Below are positions 9,193 to 18,218 of a DNA stretch of 64,000 nucleotides, piece after piece. Position numbers and translations under genes: made by a program. Under the pieces are notes generated by a model. It worked only from the letters and a program-made list of their open reading frames with translations, ran no database searches and was not told the origin of the DNA. Location of the stretch: contig NZ_ARXV01000002.1 in NCBI RefSeq assembly GCF_000756665.1, positions 1-64,000 on the forward strand, written 5' to 3'. The first letter of the stretch is position 1. Every line of letters starts with the position of its first letter. This DNA comes from Alcanivorax nanhaiticus (GTDB lineage Bacteria; Pseudomonadota; Gammaproteobacteria; Pseudomonadales; Alcanivoracaceae).

Positions 9193-9712
9193 GATGCGCT
9201 CCTGAATGCCGCTTCTGGTTGTTATGCCCTCAATCTTCCAAGGATGCTGCCAGAAAAAATTGTAAGCTTGGGCTAGGGCCTGTTAACACTACCAAAATGG
9301 CCCCTGCTGAATGCATTTTTTCGTCCAGTAGTGTCAGCCGATGTGCCGTGTAGTCATTCTACATCAACAGCGGCTGGCGCTACTGGGCGGGAAAAGGGAT
9401 CAGCCCTCCGGGTTGCGCCCCCAAAGCCGCCACTCGTCGTTATTCGTCATTCATTTGGAGAAACCAAACATCACTCCTCATGCCTAGATTGGCGGCTTTG
9501 GGGGCTCAACAGGGGCCATTTTGGGAGTGTTAACAGGCCCTGATTATACCGCCTATGACGTCGTCATTTCAGGACAGGATGACGGTGAAGTTGTGTCATC
9601 CTGCAGGGGCCCTGCTGCCAATGCAGGCCACTGAAATTACGGGAAAATACCCCCTATACATTGTGTTAACGTCCGCACTCAAATCAGCGGGCTCCGACAG
9701 GTTCAAAATCTT
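9193..9712. other. Gene-free stretch, mostly the MITE-like element
   Basis: About half of this gap is the 267-bp inverted-repeat element. The remainder holds the upstream region of the DUF962 gene on the left and of the serine hydrolase on the right, plus a small hairpin-forming segment around 9575-9605. No further coding region is supported. Confidence 0.6.
9275..9541. mobile_element. MITE-like element, 267 bp with 32-bp terminal inverted repeats
   Basis: The terminal inverted repeats (9275-9306 and 9510-9541) match at 31 of 32 positions; the left begins AGGGCCTGTTAACACT. An inner perfect 15-bp inverted repeat lies at 9417-9431 and 9491-9505 (GCCCCCAAAGCCGCC). There is no coding capacity for a transposase. 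A second, partial copy lies at the left edge of the window. No convincing target-site duplication flanks it, so the transposase family is not assigned. Confidence 0.75.
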
Positions 9713-10945
9713 ATGGCTTTAAGTCCCCGCGTTCGTCGCCTGATCAGCAAACAAGGCAACCCCATTCCACGCAGCCTGGATTCCCTCACTCGGCAGGGAG
9801 ACGAAGCGCCGCTGGACAAAACTGGCATGGCCTCCGAGCAGGTAGAAGCCATCTGGCGCGCCACCCGCAAACTGTATCGTGGTGGCATGAGTCCCGCTGT
9901 GAGCCTTTGCCTGCGCCGCCATGGCGAGATCATGCTCAATCGCAGTATCGGCTTTGCCGACCCGGACAGCCAGCGCATCATGACACCGGATACCCCCGTG
10001 TGCCTGTTCTCCGCCTCCAAGGTGGTCGCCGCCATGATGATCCATCACCTGGCAGAAACCGGCCAGCTGGACCTGGATGACCCGGTCACCCGCTATCTGC
10101 CCAAGTATGGCCAGAACGGCAAGGGTCGCACCACCATTCGCCATCTGCTGACCCATCAGGCAGGCATCCCGCGCCCGCAGGAAGAAGTGACTCCAGAGAT
10201 TCTTTACCGCCCCCAGGAAATCACCGATATTCTCTGTGCCGCAAAGCCCGCAGGGCTGAATAGCCAGGCGTATCATGCGGTGACCGCAGGTTTCATTCTT
10301 GGCAACATCGCTGAGGCCATTACGGGTGAAGATCTCAACGCCACTCTGGACCGGGTGATCCGCAAGCCAATGGGGATGAAATATTTCACCTTTGGCAAGA
10401 CCGGGCCCGAAAGAGCAATGGACGTTTCCACCGGCCTACCGATGAAACTGGTGGATATTTTTCTCAGCTACGCCGTTGGCGGCACTATTGATGAGGTAGT
10501 GGAAGTGACCAACGATGATCGTTTTCAGGACATCATCGTCCCGGCGGGCAATCTCTACGCCACTGCGGAAGAGGCCAGCCGCTTCTTTCAGATGCTGCTG
10601 GACCAGGGCCAGTACAACGGTCAGCAGATTTTCAAACCCGAAACCGTGGCCAGAGCACTGGAACCCGCCTGGCACCGCCCGCGCTTCGACCGCACCCTGA
10701 TGCTGCCACTGAATTTCTCCAGTGGGTTCATGCTGGGCAATCGCGGGATGGGGATGTTCGGCCCAGGTGCACCCAAGGCCTTTGGCCATCTCGGTTTCAT
10801 CAGTATCTACTGCTGGGCAGATCCGCAGCGTGCACTCAGTGGTGCACTGCTGACCACCGGTAAAGGCGTCGTCGGCCCCCACTTGCCCTCTCTTTTCAGC
10901 CTGCAGCACACCATTAACAAGCATACGCGGTTGAAGAACGCCTGA
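9713..10945 (+). CDS. Serine hydrolase, class C beta-lactamase/esterase family
   Basis: A 410-aa protein of the beta-lactamase-related serine hydrolase family. The SxxK motif is SASK (S100-K103), a Tyr-containing second motif is in NSQAYHAVTAG, and the third (HxG type) motif is FGHLGFIS near the C-terminus. No signal peptide is visible, which argues for a cytoplasmic esterase or lipase-like enzyme rather than a true beta-lactamase. The gene is monocistronic, with an intrinsic terminator just downstream. The substrate is unknown. Confidence 0.85.
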   Translation: MALSPRVRRLISKQGNPIPRSLDSLTRQGDEAPLDKTGMASEQVEAIWRATRKLYRGGMSPAVSLCLRRHGEIMLNRSIGFADPDSQRIMTPDTPVCLFSASKVVAAMMIHHLAETGQLDLDDPVTRYLPKYGQNGKGRTTIRHLLTHQAGIPRPQEEVTPEILYRPQEITDILCAAKPAGLNSQAYHAVTAGFILGNIAEAITGEDLNATLDRVIRKPMGMKYFTFGKTGPERAMDVSTGLPMKLVDIFLSYAVGGTIDEVVEVTNDDRFQDIIVPAGNLYATAEEASRFFQMLLDQGQYNGQQIFKPETVARALEPAWHRPRFDRTLMLPLNFSSGFMLGNRGMGMFGPGAPKAFGHLGFISIYCWADPQRALSGALLTTGKGVVGPHLPSLFSLQHTINKHTRLKNA

Positions 10946-10968
10946 GACCGAATGCCTGACGCCTGACG

Positions 10969-11006
10969 AAAAAAGGCCTGCCCGATGCCCGGGCGGGCCT
11001 TTTTTC
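10969..11006 (+). terminator. Intrinsic terminator after serine hydrolase gene
   Basis: A GC-rich hairpin (AAAAAAGGCCTGCCCG / CGGGCGGGCCTTTTTT) ending in a T run, 24 bp after the stop codon. Its A-rich left flank means it could also work from the opposite strand. Confidence 0.88.
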
Positions 11007-11029
11007 ATCATCACAACACTCGCTATACC

Positions 11030-11310
11030 CCGCTGTAGGAACGTAGCACAGCGGAGTAACGCACGCAGTGCAGCCCCGAAGGGGTGAGCGGAGCGAATGA
11101 CCTGCCCGCAAGCGATCCGAGCCTGGGCGAGGTAATTAGTTTCGAGTTACGAGAAGCGAGTTTCGAAAGGCAAAACCCTCAAATCTCGTGCCTGGTTGTT
11201 GTCTTTTGATTTTCGAAACTCGGTACTCGTAACTCGCCTCTGGAATCCTTACCTCGCTTAGGCTCGGATCGCTTGCAGGCAAGCTCCTACAGGGTGCGCC
11301 CTTGAAGCGG
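11030..11310. repeat. Large palindromic intergenic element, family A copy 1
   Basis: A nested imperfect palindrome. The inner arms (11141-11175 and 11202-11236) are built from CGAGTTACGAG, AGCGAG and TTTCGAAAGG-like words and their complements. The outer arms (11112-11134 and 11249-11272) read GCGATCCGAGCCT... and its complement. It closely resembles the element near 35.9-36.1 kb, including the loop sequence. With the neighbouring terminator it fills the 417-bp gap before the DUF3565 gene; no gene is supported there. Confidence 0.75.
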
Positions 11311-11362
11311 CGACGGATTTTGGGTTTGGGGGTTTTGCGTGAAGCGTAGTGCGTGCAGCTGC

Positions 11363-11572
11363 TCATTCCGGCAACGGCATCCCCCGCTGGCACTGGGTAC
11401 AGGTGACCACCATGTCCAGATGCTGGAGTCGTCCTTCATCCGTGGTGACCCAGGGGCGATTGATAAAGGGGGGCTGGTGGCGCACGTGCTGACGATGGCC
11501 GCAGGACAGCTCCATTACCCAATCGCCCGCCTCATCCTGACGGAAGCCGTTGACGGTTACCTGGTTGGTCAT
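11363..11572 (-). CDS. DUF3565 domain protein
   Basis: A 69-aa protein matching the DUF3565 pattern: GFRQDEAGDWVMELSCGHRQ then HQPPFINRPW, with a C-terminal CTQC pair. The Cys and His residues suggest a small metal-binding fold. The ATG is chosen because AGGGAGAAGG precedes it; a longer in-frame reading adds 30 residues that come from an adjoining repeat. Function is unknown. It lies between two family A palindromes. Confidence 0.75.
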   Translation of the reverse strand: MTNQVTVNGFRQDEAGDWVMELSCGHRQHVRHQPPFINRPWVTTDEGRLQHLDMVVTCTQCQRGMPLPE

Positions 11573-11639
11573 GGCACCTTCTCCCTGAATATCCTGCCTT
11601 GGTTCATGATGATCCAGGCAAGCACGGGAGGGAAGTAAT

Positions 11640-11733
11640 GAGTTACGAGTTGCGAAAGTCAAAACCCAAAACCCGAATCACCCTGCCGGTTTTGCTTTTC
11701 GAAAATCGTAACTCGCAACTCGCTTCTTCGAGA
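11640..11733. repeat. Palindromic intergenic element, family A copy 2
   Basis: Arms GAGTTACGAGTTGCGAAAGTCAAAA-like on the left and TTTTCGAAAATCGTAACTCG-like on the right, with a loop of about 30 bp. Same word set as the other family A copies. It lies between the DUF3565 gene and the globin gene end. Confidence 0.7.
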
Positions 11734-11776
11734 GGGAATTTCCGGTCAACCCTGACCGGAAATCCCGTGGGCAGAA

Positions 11777-12175
11777 TCAGTAAGCGCCGCGGATCTTGTC
11801 GATGCTGGGCTGCAACACGGTGCGCCAATGGCGACCGAGATCATCGCTGTGCTGGTTGTCATGCTTGGCCACGGTTTCCAGTAGTGCATCAAGCCAGTAG
11901 TCGTACAGATAGGGCTGGATGTTGTAGCCCTCGCGATTGTGGGTCTTGCCCAGGTGGGCCAGCTTGTTGTCCGAGGCGCCGCGGGCCACCATGATCAGCC
12001 ACATGATGCCGGCCCGCAGCAGACGACGCTGCTCAGGCATATCGGTACTGGTAAACACCGAGCGGACCTCATCACTCTTACCCATAAAAATACGATAGAA
12101 ATCTTCAAAGAAATGCTCAGACGCGCAGCATCTCCCATAGCTCTGAAAAACTGCGTCAGAGGGTTGTAGTTCCAC
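11777..12175 (-). CDS. Globin-family protein
   Basis: A 132-aa single-domain globin-like protein. The N-terminal SYGRC, FFEDFYRIF and VFTSTDMPEQRRLL segments match the A-C region of bacterial globin-like proteins; the histidine in LAHLGKTH is a candidate proximal ligand. It differs clearly from the group III truncated globin 3 kb upstream. Function could be O2/NO binding or sensing. It lies downstream of thrC on the same strand but beyond thrC's terminator, so it is probably a separate unit. Confidence 0.78.
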   Translation of the reverse strand: MELQPSDAVFQSYGRCCASEHFFEDFYRIFMGKSDEVRSVFTSTDMPEQRRLLRAGIMWLIMVARGASDNKLAHLGKTHNREGYNIQPYLYDYWLDALLETVAKHDNQHSDDLGRHWRTVLQPSIDKIRGAY

Positions 12176-12188
12176 TTGTGTAGTCTCC

Positions 12189-12224
12189 TGAAAAAAGAAA
12201 ACGGGCCGGTTTTCACCGGCCCGT
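12189..12224 (-). terminator. Intrinsic terminator after thrC
   Basis: Read on the minus strand: hairpin AACGGGCCGG / CCGGCCCGTT followed by TTCTTTTTTC, positioned about 38 bp after the thrC stop. Confidence 0.88.
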
Positions 12225-12262
12225 TCCCTGGGCTTGACGCTTATCCTGCGGGATTGCGTCTT

Positions 12263-13345
12263 TTATTCCATATTGGACAGGATAGCGCCTTTCACCGCCT
12301 CCAGTTCCGCATCGATGGTCACCATGCGGCTGTCCTGGCACTGAGCGATGGCAGTATCAGGGTCCTTCAGACCATTACCGGTCAGGGTACAAACGATGGT
12401 GGAGCCTTCCGGGATCTTGCCGCTCTGGATATCGCGCATGGCGCCACCCAGGGAGGCAGCAGACGCCGGCTCACAGAACACACCTTCCTTCTCTGCCAAC
12501 AGTTTCTGGGCCGCCAGAATTTCCTTGTCGGTCAGTTCGTCGAACCAGCCGCCGGATTCTTTCTGCAGGGCCCAGGCCTTGTCCCAGGACTGTGGGTTAC
12601 CGATACGGATGGCGGTCGCCACGGTCTCGGGATCTGCCACCGGACCACCACGCAGGAAGGGTGCAGCACCTTCGGCCTGGTAACCGACCATCTTCGGCGC
12701 GGAGTTCACCACACCGGCTTTCTTGTATTCGCTGTAGCCCATCCAGTGGGCGGTGATGTTGCCTGCGTTACCCACCGGCAGACAGTGGAAATCCGGGGCA
12801 CGGCCCAGCTCTTCCACGATCTCGAAGGCAGCAGACTTCTGGCCCTGCAGACGGTAGGGGTTCACCGAGTTCACGATGGTTACCGGCGCCTTCTCCGCGA
12901 CCTGCTTCACCAGCTCCATGCCCTGGTCGAAGTTGCCACGGATCTGCATGATCACGGCACCGTACATCATCGCCTGGGCCAGCTTGCCCATGGCAATCTT
13001 GCCTTCCGGGATCAGTACGAAAGCGGTGATGCCGGCACGGGCTGCATAGGCTGCAGCCGCAGCGGAGGTGTTACCGGTGGAGGCACAGATGATGGCATTG
13101 CTGCCCTCTTCCACGGCCTTGGTCACGGCCATGGTCATGCCACGATCCTTGAAGGAACCGGTGGGGTTCAGGCCTTCGTATTTGACGTAGATATCCACGT
13201 CCTTGCCCAGCATCTTGGGGATGTTCTTCAGGCGGATCAGCGGGGTATTACCTTCACCCAGGCTGATGATCGGCGTGTCATCATTCACCGGCAGGTGGTC
13301 ACGATAGCGGTTGATCAGGCCAGTGTAACGGTCACGAAAAGGCAT
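12263..13345 (-). CDS. thrC: Threonine synthase
   Basis: Converts O-phosphohomoserine to threonine with PLP. Length is 360 aa, the short (class II-like) type rather than the long E. coli type. The PLP lysine is K66 in PTGSFKDRGM, and the phosphate-binding loop is in LPVGNAGNIT. The start MPFRDRYTGL is chosen because it matches family N-termini; a longer in-frame extension is encoded by a repeated GTCAGACG sequence. It follows hom and ends at a clear terminator. Confidence 0.95.
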   Translation of the reverse strand: MPFRDRYTGLINRYRDHLPVNDDTPIISLGEGNTPLIRLKNIPKMLGKDVDIYVKYEGLNPTGSFKDRGMTMAVTKAVEEGSNAIICASTGNTSAAAAAYAARAGITAFVLIPEGKIAMGKLAQAMMYGAVIMQIRGNFDQGMELVKQVAEKAPVTIVNSVNPYRLQGQKSAAFEIVEELGRAPDFHCLPVGNAGNITAHWMGYSEYKKAGVVNSAPKMVGYQAEGAAPFLRGGPVADPETVATAIRIGNPQSWDKAWALQKESGGWFDELTDKEILAAQKLLAEKEGVFCEPASAASLGGAMRDIQSGKIPEGSTIVCTLTGNGLKDPDTAIAQCQDSRMVTIDAELEAVKGAILSNME

Positions 13346-13364
13346 AGTCTTAATCTCTTTTAAA

Positions 13365-13397
13365 GCGTCAGACGTCTGACGTCGAACGTCAGACGAC
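13365..13397. repeat. Short palindromic repeat CGTCAGACGTCTGACGTCG (family C)
   Basis: Between hom and thrC the sequence consists of overlapping GTCAGACG/CGTCTGAC words that can fold back on themselves. It sits directly upstream of thrC and could form a hairpin within the hom-thrC transcript. Only one clear copy is in the window. Confidence 0.5.
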
Positions 13398-13402
13398 AAA
13401 AA

Positions 13403-14704
13403 TCAGGCGTCCAGCGTTTCTACACGGATACGCATTATATCGCTATCTACGGTGTCCAGGGCAGCGATCTTGTCCAGAGCGGCGTTCATATCACCCTCAC
13501 GCACCTGATGAGTCATCATCACGATAGGTACAAGGCCCTGATCCACTTCCCGCTGCACCAGCGCATCAATGCTCACATTATTGTCGCTGAGGATGCGGGT
13601 GATGTCCGCCAGCACCCCGGCCTTGTCCTGGACATGCAGGCGCAGATAGAAGCTGCAGGCCACATCATCGATAGTCAGGATCGGATCATCGGACATGTGA
13701 TCCGTATGGAAGCCCAGGTAGGGAACACGCTCTTCGTGGTCCACGGTCAGGGCACGGCCCAGCTCGATGATATCCGCCACCACCGCAGAGGCAGTGGGCT
13801 CGGCACCGGCACCAGCACCGTAGAACATGGTCGGCCCTACAGCATCACCGTGAATCATCACCGCGTTCATCACGCCATTCACGGCGGACAGCATGGTTTC
13901 CTTGGGAATCAGGGTCGGGTGAACACGCAGTTCGATACCATTGCCGGTGTCCTTGGCAATGCCCAGGTGTTTGATGCGGTAACCAAAGTGCGCAGCACTG
14001 GCCACATCTTCGATGGTGATGCGACTGATCCCCTCGGTGTAGACCTTGGAGAACTGCAGCGGAATACCAAAGGCGATCGATGCCAGAATAGTCAGCTTGT
14101 GGGCTGCATCGATCCCTTCCACATCAAAAGTGGGATCGGCTTCCGCATAACCCAGCTGCTGCGCTTCAGCCAGCACATCATCAAAGGCACGACCGCCCTC
14201 TTCCATCTCGGTAAGAATGAAGTTCCCGGTACCGTTGATGATGCCAGCCAGCCAGTTCACATGGTTAGCGGCCAGGCCTTCGCCCAGGGACTTGAGAATC
14301 GGGATACCGCCCGCCACGGAGGCTTCAAAGGCTACATCCACGCCATTGGCTTCTGCCGCCTGGAAAATTTCATTGCCGTGTTCGGCAATCAAGGCCTTGT
14401 TGGCTGTCACGATGTGCTTGCCATTCTTGATCGCGGTCAGCACCAGCTCACGGGCGGTTTCGATGCCGCCAATCAGCTCGACGAGGATGTCGATATCCGG
14501 ATCGGAAGCCACAGCAAAGATGTCACGGGAGACACGAATACCGCTGAGATCACAGTCAGGATGGTCACGACGGGCGCCAATATGGGTAATTTCGATCGGG
14601 CGACCGACACGGCGGGCGATATCCCGCGCGTTGCGCTTCAGCACATTGACGGTGCCCGAGCCCACAGTGCCCAGACCTGCAATACCCACCTTCACTGGAT
14701 TCAC
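13403..14704 (-). CDS. hom: Homoserine dehydrogenase
   Basis: Reduces aspartate semialdehyde to homoserine. With a GTG start it is 433 aa, matching the Pseudomonas enzyme; the GTG follows GAGG at good spacing and gives MNPVKVGIAGLGTVGSG at once, whereas the upstream ATG would overlap the ribosome site. The N-terminal Rossmann motif is GLGTVGSG, and a C-terminal ACT domain (about 350-425, starting LRLHVQDKAGVLADIT) is the site of threonine feedback in this family. It lies between alaC and thrC. Confidence 0.96.
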   Translation of the reverse strand: MNPVKVGIAGLGTVGSGTVNVLKRNARDIARRVGRPIEITHIGARRDHPDCDLSGIRVSRDIFAVASDPDIDILVELIGGIETARELVLTAIKNGKHIVTANKALIAEHGNEIFQAAEANGVDVAFEASVAGGIPILKSLGEGLAANHVNWLAGIINGTGNFILTEMEEGGRAFDDVLAEAQQLGYAEADPTFDVEGIDAAHKLTILASIAFGIPLQFSKVYTEGISRITIEDVASAAHFGYRIKHLGIAKDTGNGIELRVHPTLIPKETMLSAVNGVMNAVMIHGDAVGPTMFYGAGAGAEPTASAVVADIIELGRALTVDHEERVPYLGFHTDHMSDDPILTIDDVACSFYLRLHVQDKAGVLADITRILSDNNVSIDALVQREVDQGLVPIVMMTHQVREGDMNAALDKIAALDTVDSDIMRIRVETLDA

Positions 14705-14764
14705 AGCGTTTCCTCGTTTCATTTCATTAAATCAGTCTGGCTACCGACTCTGCCGGCAACCGCG

Positions 14765-15955
14765 TCAATCCAACAGCCCGTCTTCGCGGAACATCTTCTT
14801 GATGCCACGAATCGCCTGCCGGGTACGTTGTTCATTTTCGATCAGGCCGAAACGCACATGGTCGTCGCCATACTCACCAAAGCCCACTCCCGGAGAAACG
14901 GCCACACCGGCATCTGTGAGCAATTTTTTGGAAAACTCCAGAGAGCCCATGGCCTTGTAGGGTTCGGGTATTTCGGCCCAAACGAACATGGTGGCACGGG
15001 GGCGCTCCACCTGCCAGCCGATCTCTGACAGGCCATCGACCAGCACATCGCGACGCTTGCGATACATCTCGCAGATCTCACTGACACAGCTCTGATCGCC
15101 TTCCAGTGCAGCAATGGCCGCCACCTGGATCGGGGTAAAGGTGCCGTAATCCAGATAAGACTTGATCCGCGCCAGGGCATTGATCAGATCCGGGTTGCCG
15201 CAGCAGAACCCTACCCGCCAGCCAGGCATATTGTAGCTCTTGGACAGTGAGAAGAATTCCACTGCCACGTCCTTGGCCCCTTCCACCTCGAGAATAGACG
15301 GTGCCTTGTAGCCATCAAATACGATGTCGGCATAGGCAATATCGTGTATCACCCAGATCTGGTGCTCGCGGGCAATAGCGACCACCTTCTCGAAGAATTC
15401 CAGCTCTACACACTGGCCGGTGGGATTACCGGGGAAGTTCAAGACCAGCATCTTGGGCTTGGGCCAGGATTCCTTGATAGCCCGCTCCAGCTCCACAAAA
15501 AAGTCCACCCCCTTCACCATCGGCACATGGCGGATATCCGCATTGGAAATCACGAAGCCATAGGGGTGGATGGGATAGCTGGGGTTCGGCACCAGTACGG
15601 TATCACCAGGCCCCATGGTAGCCAGCGCCAGATGCGCCAGACCTTCCTTGGAACCAATAGTGACAATCGCCTCGGATTCAGGATCCAGACTCACGTCATA
15701 ACGCCGCTGATACCAGTCGGTGATGGCCTTGCGCAGCCGGGGGATGCCGCGGGACTGGGAATAGCGGTGGGTATCGCCACGCTGAACCGTCTCGGTCAGC
15801 TTGTCGACGATGTGTTTCGGGGTAGGCTGATCCGGGTTGCCCATGCCGAAATCGATGATGTCTTCCCCCCGTGCTCGCGCAGCCTTCTTCAGTTCTCCAA
15901 CAATATTGAAGACATACGGAGGCAAACGACGAATTCGCTGGAAATCGGTTTCCAC
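14765..15955 (-). CDS. alaC: Alanine transaminase AlaC-type aminotransferase
   Basis: A PLP class I aminotransferase of 396 aa that makes alanine from pyruvate and glutamate. The PLP lysine is K239 in [11 protein letters not shown], and the substrate-arginine region is near the C-terminal [19 protein letters not shown]. The N-terminus [16 protein letters not shown] is typical of YfdZ/AlaC. It precedes hom with a 60-bp gap, the same order as in Pseudomonas. Confidence 0.92.
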   Translation of the reverse strand: METDFQRIRRLPPYVFNIVGELKKAARARGEDIIDFGMGNPDQPTPKHIVDKLTETVQRGDTHRYSQSRGIPRLRKAITDWYQRRYDVSLDPESEAIVTIGSKEGLAHLALATMGPGDTVLVPNPSYPIHPYGFVISNADIRHVPMVKGVDFFVELERAIKESWPKPKMLVLNFPGNPTGQCVELEFFEKVVAIAREHQIWVIHDIAYADIVFDGYKAPSILEVEGAKDVAVEFFSLSKSYNMPGWRVGFCCGNPDLINALARIKSYLDYGTFTPIQVAAIAALEGDQSCVSEICEMYRKRRDVLVDGLSEIGWQVERPRATMFVWAEIPEPYKAMGSLEFSKKLLTDAGVAVSPGVGFGEYGDDHVRFGLIENEQRTRQAIRGIKKMFREDGLLD

Positions 15956-16088
15956 AACAGCACCTTGGGTGGGAGTAAAAATAAGGCGGACACATTAACG
16001 GTGCAGCCGGTCACAGTCAATGTATACACCCCGCCAGCCGGGCTCGAAAGCGCCAGCTGGCGGGGGCTGGAGACAGCGTCAGGACAAT

Positions 16089-16850
16089 TTAGTTGAGTCG
16101 CTTCAGAAGGTCGTCAGGGGCCACATAGCCACCCAGCTGCTTGCCTTCAGTGGTGTAGATGGCCGGGGTGCCACGAACACCGAATTTCACTCCCAGCTGA
16201 TATTGCTCATCAACCGGCTTGGCGCAAACACCCAACTCCGCCTTGCTGATGTCATCATTGAGCTTCGCCTTCGTCAGGGCAGCCTGCCGATCCTCCGCAC
16301 ACCAAATGTGGCGCATGGCTTCCGCCGCTTTGGCCATCGAGCCTCCACGCGGGAACGCCAGGTAATGCACTGTCACGCCCTCATCATTGTATTCCTCGAT
16401 ATGGCGGTGCAGCTTGCGGCAGTAGCCGCAGGTGATATCGGTAAAAACATAGATCTCATATTTCTCGTTTTCCGCCGGATAGGTGATCATCTGCGCTTCA
16501 TCCAGCTTGCTGATGCCTTCCTTACGCACTTTCTCAAGCCGCTCCTCCGCCGGATTGACCACATCGCCGTCCTTGATCTGCAACAGCTTGCCGACCAGCA
16601 GATAGCTGCCGTCTTCCGTAATGAACACCGTCTCGCTGCCGTCCACTTCCAGCTCAAGCATGCCGTCAATTGGGGAATTACGTACATCCGATACCGTCAC
16701 ACCGTCAAACGCCTTCTCGAAGACCGCACGAGCCTTGTCCCCGTTCACAGCTTCACCGCGAGCAGAGGAAGCCTCCGCTGCCTTCCCACCCGACTCTGCC
16801 CCGCAGGCAGCCACCAGCCCCAGCAGGGCAAATACAAACCACTTCTTCAT
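16089..16850 (-). CDS. dsbC: Thiol:disulfide isomerase DsbC with lipobox
   Basis: A disulfide isomerase/reductase of 253 aa. An N-terminal dimerisation domain (about 35-100) is followed by a thioredoxin fold with active site C141-G-Y-C144 and a cis-Pro loop in GVRGTPAIYTT. The leader MKKWFVFALLGLVAAC ends in a lipobox-like V-A-A-C at residue 16, with Ala at +2, so the protein may be an outer-membrane-anchored lipoprotein rather than soluble. The xerD-dsbC-hom-thrC order is conserved in gammaproteobacteria. Confidence 0.94.
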   Translation of the reverse strand: MKKWFVFALLGLVAACGAESGGKAAEASSARGEAVNGDKARAVFEKAFDGVTVSDVRNSPIDGMLELEVDGSETVFITEDGSYLLVGKLLQIKDGDVVNPAEERLEKVRKEGISKLDEAQMITYPAENEKYEIYVFTDITCGYCRKLHRHIEEYNDEGVTVHYLAFPRGGSMAKAAEAMRHIWCAEDRQAALTKAKLNDDISKAELGVCAKPVDEQYQLGVKFGVRGTPAIYTTEGKQLGGYVAPDDLLKRLN

Positions 16851-16896
16851 TCTGTCGTTACTCCTTCAGTTCCCTGATTAGAACCTTGCCGGAAGG

Positions 16897-17805
16897 TCAG
16901 GTTCCCGAACGGGGATGATGTTTCTGGTATAGATCCTGTAATCGCTGCTGAGCCACATGGGTATAGATCTGGGTGGTAGAAAGATCACTGTGGCCAAGCA
17001 ACAACTGCACCACCCTCAAATCGGCACCGTGATTTAGCAGATGAGTGGCAAACGCATGCCGCAGTGTATGGGGCGAGAGGCTCTTTTGCACCCCCGCTAC
17101 TTTCGCCAATTGCTTGATACGGTGCCAGAAGGTTTGCCGGGTCATGCAGGTTCCTCGCTGGCTGGGAAACAGCAGCTCCTGATCATTTCCCAACAACAGC
17201 GGCCGCCCTTCCCGGGTATATCGCATCAACCAGTGCAGCGCCTCTTCACCCAGGGGAACCAGCCGCTCCTTGTCTCCTTTGCCAATAACCCTCACCAACC
17301 CCTGTCGAACGTTCACCTGACTCAATGTCAGTGTCACCAGCTCCGTCACCCTTAGGCCTGTCGCATAGAGCACCTCAAGCATTGCTCTGTCCCGCAGCCC
17401 CAGCGGTGATCCCAGGTCCGGAGCCTGCAACAGGGCCTCTACATCCGCTTCGGTGAGCGTTTTTGGCAACGGCCGCCCGGTTTTCGGACGCGAGATCAGC
17501 AATGCCGGATCTTCTGCAATCCGACCCTCCCGCTTCAGCCAGCGGTAAAAACTCTTGATGGCTGATAACTGCCGGGCAGAAGAACTGGCGGCCAACCCCA
17601 ACGAGAAACGGTGGGCCAGGTAATCTTGCAAATCCGCCCGCTGACAGGCCAGCAATTCCCTCCCTTGTTCCTGAAACCACAATGCCAGCTGACGCAGATC
17701 TCGGCGATAATTGTCCAGGCTGTGCTCACTGAGGCCCTTTTCCAGCCACTGCTGATCCAGCCAGGCATCAATCAGACGAACCTGCTCTTCATTGATTTGA
17801 TTCAT
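16897..17805 (-). CDS. xerD: Tyrosine recombinase XerD
   Basis: Acts with XerC at dif to resolve chromosome dimers. Length is 302 aa from MNQINEEQVRLI (six residues shorter than the longest reading). The catalytic residues are visible as Arg in TGLRVTELV, the His/Arg pair in SPHTLRHAFATHLL, His in LLGHSDLSTTQ and the nucleophile Tyr in QIYTHV. The N-terminal SAM-like DNA-binding domain includes GLSEHSLDNYRRDLRQ. The housekeeping context argues against an integron or phage integrase. Confidence 0.94.
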   Translation of the reverse strand: MNQINEEQVRLIDAWLDQQWLEKGLSEHSLDNYRRDLRQLALWFQEQGRELLACQRADLQDYLAHRFSLGLAASSSARQLSAIKSFYRWLKREGRIAEDPALLISRPKTGRPLPKTLTEADVEALLQAPDLGSPLGLRDRAMLEVLYATGLRVTELVTLTLSQVNVRQGLVRVIGKGDKERLVPLGEEALHWLMRYTREGRPLLLGNDQELLFPSQRGTCMTRQTFWHRIKQLAKVAGVQKSLSPHTLRHAFATHLLNHGADLRVVQLLLGHSDLSTTQIYTHVAQQRLQDLYQKHHPRSGT

Positions 17806-17938
17806 TGCCGCTGCGTGACTCACCCGCCGTTGTTACCCCCTTTTACCAAATATTACGCACAGACTGACACAGCTAAGCGACAACCAGCCCGGTTTCTGGC
17901 ACAAACAGAGACTCATTTCATTCTCAGGGAGAGGAAGC

Positions 17939-18193
17939 ATGGGAATTCTTTCATGGATTGTATTTGGGCTGATTGCCGGGATCATCGCCAAATGGATTAT
18001 GCCGGGCAAGGATCCCGGCGGTTTCATCATCACAATTCTGATCGGCATTGCCGGTGCCTTTGTTGGCGGCTGGCTCGGCTCCATCACCGGCATTGGCGGC
18101 TCCGTGGGAAGCTTTAGCCTGGGCAGCTTTGTCACCGCCATTGTCGGTGCCCTGGTGCTGCTGTTCCTTTACCGGATGGTGAAGAAGGCATAA
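17939..18193 (+). CDS. GlsB/YeaQ/YmgE-family membrane protein
   Basis: An 84-aa, glycine-rich inner-membrane protein with three hydrophobic helices. The pattern GLIAGIIAKWIMPGKDPGGF followed by GIAGAFVGGWLG is diagnostic of the transglycosylase-associated/YeaQ family, often induced in stationary phase or by stress. GAGAGGAAG precedes the ATG. Its biochemical function is unknown. Confidence 0.92.
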   Translation: MGILSWIVFGLIAGIIAKWIMPGKDPGGFIITILIGIAGAFVGGWLGSITGIGGSVGSFSLGSFVTAIVGALVLLFLYRMVKKA

Positions 18194-18218
18194 AACGCCT
18201 GACGCCAATGATACGACC

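Noticed and set aside
11136..11393. Short open frame on the minus strand
   Set aside because: It is encoded by the family A palindrome and its edge, and has no family resemblance.
12176..15028. Long frames antisense to thrC, hom and alaC
   Set aside because: Shadows of genes identified with high confidence; no domain, signal or ribosome site of their own.
16897..17805. Possible integron or phage integrase
   Set aside because: Size, sequence and the dsbC-hom-thrC context identify the chromosomal recombinase XerD; no attachment site or cassette genes are present.
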